Shown here: positions 61,073 to 64,000 of the stretch, one piece after another
Layout of the letters: each line of letters opens with the position of its first letter
Position numbering within the stretch: position 1 is the stretch's first letter
Assembly: GCA_017509245.1 (NCBI GenBank)
Contig: JAFWQC010000035.1
Span: 1-64,000 of the forward strand
Length of the DNA stretch: 64,000 bases
Reading direction: 5' to 3'
Origin: Clostridiales bacterium
GTDB lineage: Bacteria; Bacillota; Clostridia; Saccharofermentanales; Saccharofermentanaceae
Made by a program: the position numbers and the translations under genes
Notes under the pieces: generated by a model
Databases searched by the model: none
Seen by the model: the letters and a program-made list of their open reading frames with translations, nothing else
What the model was told of the DNA's origin: nothing

Positions 61073-62196
61073 CAGCTGTTCTCACCGTCCTTATTGGCAT
61101 TCTGCCAGTCTTCTATGGAGATGTTCTCGAATTTGGCAGGAACAACATCGGCATTCTTCATGCCGGCGACGAATGAAGGCGGAGGTGTCATGCCGAGATG
61201 CTCGAAAGCCCTTAACGTAAGGACTCTTCCTCTCGGAGTCTTTGCCAGGAATCCGTTCTGAAGCAGGAAAGGTTCATAAACATCTTCGATGGTAACAGGA
61301 TCTTCACCCGTGCATGCGGCCAAAGTCTCAAGGCCTACAGGTCCGCCCTTAAAGATATCCGCTATGGCAGTCAGCACTCTTCTGTCGACAGCATCAAGAC
61401 CGATATCATCAATATCCAAAGCCTTGAGGCCGAAGTCGGAAACTTCTTTATCGATAACATCTTTCTCAAGATAAGACGCGAAATCTCTCATACGCTTAAG
61501 AAGCCTTATAGCAATTCTCGGCGTTCCTCTTGATCTTGAAGCGATGTTGCGGAGGCCCTCATCGTTGATCGCAATGCCCAGAAGTCCTGCATCTCTCTTA
61601 AGTATCTCCATGAGATCTTCCGTCTCATATAATTCGAGACGGTGGATCATTCCGAAGCGGTCCCTTAAAGGAGCCGAGAGCATACCTGCTCTTGTAGTGG
61701 CACCTACCAATGTGAAGTGCGGAAGATCAAGTCTTACAGACCTTGCGGCAGGACCTTTGCCGATCATGAGATCAAGGCAGTAATCCTCCATTGCAGGATA
61801 TAAGACTTCTTCAACGCTCTTATTGAGTCTGTGGATCTCATCGATGAATAATACCTCATTCTCATTGAGGTTCGTAAGAAGGGCTGCAAGATCGCCGGCC
61901 TTCTCAATTGAAGGACCCGTGGTGATATGCATTGAGACACCCATCTCGGATGCGATGATCCCTGCAAGAGTGGTCTTTCCCAATCCCGGCGGACCATATA
62001 AAAGAACGTGATCCAATGCTTCGCCGCGCTTTTTTGCAGCATCAATAAATATCTTGAGGTTGGTCTTGACCTTGGTCTGACCGGAATATTCTTCGAAAGT
62101 GACAGGCCTTAAAGCCTTCTCTTCAGCATCGCCGGGCTGCCTTAGCCGTCCCAGTACCCGCTCTTCCTCATTATCCTGTGCGTTAAAATTCATCAT
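61072..62196 (-). CDS. ruvB: Holliday junction helicase RuvB
   Basis: 374 residues. AAA+ motor of branch migration. Walker [16 protein letters not shown] near 65-79, Walker [12 protein letters not shown] near 118, sensor 1 ATTRAGML near 165 and a winged-helix C-terminus. A long N-terminal extension (about 35 residues before [11 protein letters not shown]) is a bit longer than usual; ATG 62193 is an alternative. AAGGA lies about 15 bases upstream of the start. Follows ruvA by 18 bases. Confidence 0.97.
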   Translation of the reverse strand: MMNFNAQDNEEERVLGRLRQPGDAEEKALRPVTFEEYSGQTKVKTNLKIFIDAAKKRGEALDHVLLYGPPGLGKTTLAGIIASEMGVSMHITTGPSIEKAGDLAALLTNLNENEVLFIDEIHRLNKSVEEVLYPAMEDYCLDLMIGKGPAARSVRLDLPHFTLVGATTRAGMLSAPLRDRFGMIHRLELYETEDLMEILKRDAGLLGIAINDEGLRNIASRSRGTPRIAIRLLKRMRDFASYLEKDVIDKEVSDFGLKALDIDDIGLDAVDRRVLTAIADIFKGGPVGLETLAACTGEDPVTIEDVYEPFLLQNGFLAKTPRGRVLTLRAFEHLGMTPPPSFVAGMKNADVVPAKFENISIEDWQNANKDGENS

Positions 62197-62214
62197 CTGA
62201 TAAAAACCGTTTCC

Positions 62215-62841
62215 TTATGAGAACTTCTTCCCTGAAGCGATCTTCAAAGACTTGCGGATAAGATCTTCAAGACCTATTCCTTCCTCGTAGGCAGAACCTA
62301 CGGCCTCTGAGGCCTCCTGGTCTTTATATCCTAACACAACGAGAGCTCCGACAGCATCCTGCATGATGCCCGGATCACCCGTACCTGATGCAGCAACCGC
62401 AACCGGTGTAACCGCAATGCTTGAAGAGCTTCCGAGCTGGGCCTTAAGCTTATCCTTAAGTTCAACGATTATCTTCTCAGCGCTCTTCTTGCCAAGACCC
62501 TTAACACTTGTAAGGAGTGCAACATTGCCGCTCATGACAGCTGCCGCGATCTGCTCGGCAGATAAAGCTGCACAGATCGTATGCGCTACCTTGGGACCTA
62601 CGCCGCTTACAGTAATAAGCTTCAGGAACATCTCCTTCTGTGCCCTGGAATTAAAGCCGTAAAGCGAGATGTCATCTTCCTTGACACTCTGATAAAGCCA
62701 GACCGTGACCTCGTCACCCAGACCTCCGAACTCAGCCGAGATACCAAGAGGACAATTGATGAGATATCCGATGCCGTTGTTCTCTATTACTATCTGCTGG
62801 TCGTTGCGGTCGGCAACCTTGCCCTTGATATATGCGTACAT
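62215..62841 (-). CDS. ruvA: Holliday junction DNA helicase subunit RuvA
   Basis: 208 residues. An OB fold at the N-terminus (MYAYIKGKVADRNDQQIVIENNG-type start), two helix-hairpin-helix motifs (ITVSGVGPKVAHTIC and SVKGLGKKSAEKIIVELKDK) and a C-terminal domain that contacts RuvB (GALVVLGYKDQEASEAV). Tetramers hold the junction flat for RuvB. It lies 42 bases after ruvC and 18 before ruvB. Confidence 0.96.
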   Translation of the reverse strand: MYAYIKGKVADRNDQQIVIENNGIGYLINCPLGISAEFGGLGDEVTVWLYQSVKEDDISLYGFNSRAQKEMFLKLITVSGVGPKVAHTICAALSAEQIAAAVMSGNVALLTSVKGLGKKSAEKIIVELKDKLKAQLGSSSSIAVTPVAVAASGTGDPGIMQDAVGALVVLGYKDQEASEAVGSAYEEGIGLEDLIRKSLKIASGKKFS

Positions 62842-62883
62842 TCAGGTTCTCCTTAAATCTAATATAAGTATTCTATCAATAAA

Positions 62884-63450
62884 TCAGATAAATCCCTGGT
62901 TGCGGTTGGAATATCCGTATCTGCCGTACTGGTAACCCGACACCGCCTTGCCTGCAAAAGCAACACCAGTATTGGCAAGCGTTATCGCAAGAGCAAGTGC
63001 ATCTGCCGCATCGTCCGGCTTCGGAATCTCCTTAAGGCCAAGGATAGACTTGGTCATTATCTGGACCTGCTTCTTCTCAGCCTTGCCGTATCCGGTTATC
63101 GCGAGCTTTACCTGTCCCGGCGTAAACTCGAAAACCTCGACTCCGGCTCTGGCCGCTTCCACAAGGACGGCTCCCCTTGCCTGGGCAGTTCCTATAACGG
63201 TCGTATGGTTATGTCCCATGAAGAGTTCCTCTATCGACATATAGTCAGGCTTATACTGCTCCAAAAGGAATCTGATCTTGTCATTTATCGCAAGAAGTCT
63301 TATAGGGAAATCAACGCCTGCCTTGGTCTCTATGGCACCATAGTCTACGACTTCGAACTTGGAGCCGACCTTATCGACGATGCCATAACCCGTGATCGCA
63401 TAACCAGGGTCGATACCGATTATCCTTTTCTTTACGGGTTCTTTGGTCAT
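62884..63450 (-). CDS. ruvC: Holliday junction resolvase RuvC
   Basis: 188 residues from ATG 63450, set by AAGGAGTACC; a longer frame to 63501 adds an unconserved leader. Catalytic acids: D in IIGIDPGYAITGYG near 12, E in MSIEELFMGHN near 70, D residues in PDDAADALALAIT near 143. Cleaves Holliday junctions symmetrically. The C-terminal 20 residues (YQYGRYGYSNRNQ) are Tyr/Arg-rich. Confidence 0.96.
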   Translation of the reverse strand: MTKEPVKKRIIGIDPGYAITGYGIVDKVGSKFEVVDYGAIETKAGVDFPIRLLAINDKIRFLLEQYKPDYMSIEELFMGHNHTTVIGTAQARGAVLVEAARAGVEVFEFTPGQVKLAITGYGKAEKKQVQIMTKSILGLKEIPKPDDAADALALAITLANTGVAFAGKAVSGYQYGRYGYSNRNQGFI

Positions 63451-63507
63451 GGTACTCCTTAAAAGATATAAACATTTGTTCGTATTATACAATAAGAACA
63501 AAACAAA

Positions 63508-64000
63508 TCAAGTTATAACGCCCAATATCGAAGGTTTCTTCTCAGGCCTTTCAGGTCCGACTGTATATGCTTCGAGGATAAGATCCATCGCATCGAAAAG
63601 CTTATCTTCAGGAAGACTGCTCTTCTCACCGGTATAAAGGGCACATAACGAGTCGCCGCGCTCCACCTTGTCACCGACCTTAACAAAGAACCCTATGCCC
63701 GCACCATAATCTATCGGATCGGTTTTCGCGAGCCGGCCGGCACCAAGAAGAACTGAGGCCTGGCCGATAAGATCTGCCCTGACTGACTGGACATAACCGC
63801 TGTCTGGTGAATTTACATGCATGCAGTCGAAAGGCTTATCTACATAAACAGGCCCTATACCATCAATCCATTTTCCGCCCTGAGACGTGATTAGAGCCTT
63901 GTACTTCTCATAACAGGATCCGTCAGATAACCTTGCCTTTATCTCCTGCCTCAGCACATCATCACTCATACCTGAGGTCTTTTCCGCCATCTTTATCAGC
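63508..64000 (-). CDS. Pyrimidine-nucleoside phosphorylase, C-terminal part (runs off the window)
   Basis: The open frame continues beyond base 64000, so only about 164 C-terminal residues of an expected 430 are seen. They match the barrel-sandwich C-terminal domain of pyrimidine-nucleoside/thymidine phosphorylases: SCYEKYKALITSQGG, DSGYVQSVRADLIGQASVLLGAGR, DPIDYGAGIGFFVKVGDKVERG, LEAYTVG. An ATG at 63990 is internal, not the start. It phosphorolyses uridine, thymidine or deoxyuridine for salvage. Followed by ruvC after 57 bases on the same strand. Confidence 0.88.
   Translation of the reverse strand, partial: LIKMAEKTSGMSDDVLRQEIKARLSDGSCYEKYKALITSQGGKWIDGIGPVYVDKPFDCMHVNSPDSGYVQSVRADLIGQASVLLGAGRLAKTDPIDYGAGIGFFVKVGDKVERGDSLCALYTGEKSSLPEDKLFDAMDLILEAYTVGPERPEKKPSILGVIT

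Overview
The window looks like chromosomal backbone from an uncultured or poorly characterised low-to-mid GC Firmicute of the class Clostridia. The evidence is gene order: a cysE-cysS-mrnC-rlmB run, a def-fmt-rsmB-rlmN-prpC-prkC-rsgA-rpe-thiN run, mreC-mreD-PBP2, comEC close to holA, and ruvC-ruvA-ruvB. It also has a Phe T-box, strong AGGAGG-type ribosome sites and families common in gut and rumen Clostridia (DUF5688, VaFE-repeat surface proteins, SEC-C tails). I cannot name the genus from sequence alone. Most genes lie on the minus strand. No rRNA, CRISPR array, prophage or recognisable transposase was seen.

Layout from left to right. 1-3.2 kb: tandem repeats, trigger factor, a nicotinamidase-like hydrolase, tRNA-Arg(ACG) and a tyrosine phosphatase on a divergent promoter. 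3.2-10.9 kb: a lipoprotein at the end of the cysE-cysS-mrnC-rlmB operon, then purB behind an aspartate-aminotransferase-type gene. 11-16 kb is the least ordinary part: yraN, a degenerate GGDEF-EAL protein, an AT-rich nuclease-like gene bracketed by two inverted copies of a hairpin repeat, and a second aminotransferase. 16-21 kb: a 1238-residue NlpC/P60-VaFE surface protein with a DUF5688 partner. 21-30 kb: the translation, ribosome-maturation and PASTA-kinase cluster. 30-32.3 kb: S-adenosylhomocysteinase plus purine nucleoside phosphorylase. 32.5-36 kb: secA, a TrpR-like regulator and a small membrane protein. 36-38.8 kb: a three-gene Tad/pseudopilin-like set. 39-42.8 kb: pheT-pheS under a complete T-box. 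42.8-48 kb: an MBL hydrolase, a methylglyoxal-synthase-like protein, PBP2, MreD, MreC and a SEC-C protein. 48-54.9 kb: NADP isocitrate dehydrogenase, holA, a GH25 lipoprotein and comEC. 55-60.5 kb (plus strand): ysxC, two tandem PRPP synthetases, a membrane protein and RqcH/NFACT. 60.5-64 kb: queH, ruvBAC and the end of a pyrimidine-nucleoside phosphorylase.

Three things deserve most attention. First, a TTGTCG/CGACAA box array with an adjacent TTGTATG recurs with near-identical spacing upstream of comEC and the pseudopilin genes; related boxes lie upstream of the GH25 lipoprotein and the DUF5688/VaFE pair, which suggests a shared control of surface and DNA-uptake functions. Second, a hairpin-forming repeat family with a GTCAAGnn/nnCTTGAC core occurs three times, two copies flanking the nuclease-like gene. 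Third, several catalytic families carry visible active-site losses (first PRPP synthetase, methylglyoxal-synthase-like protein, EAL domain), which suggests regulatory or altered roles. All functional statements are by family recognition from the translated sequence; no database search was run.
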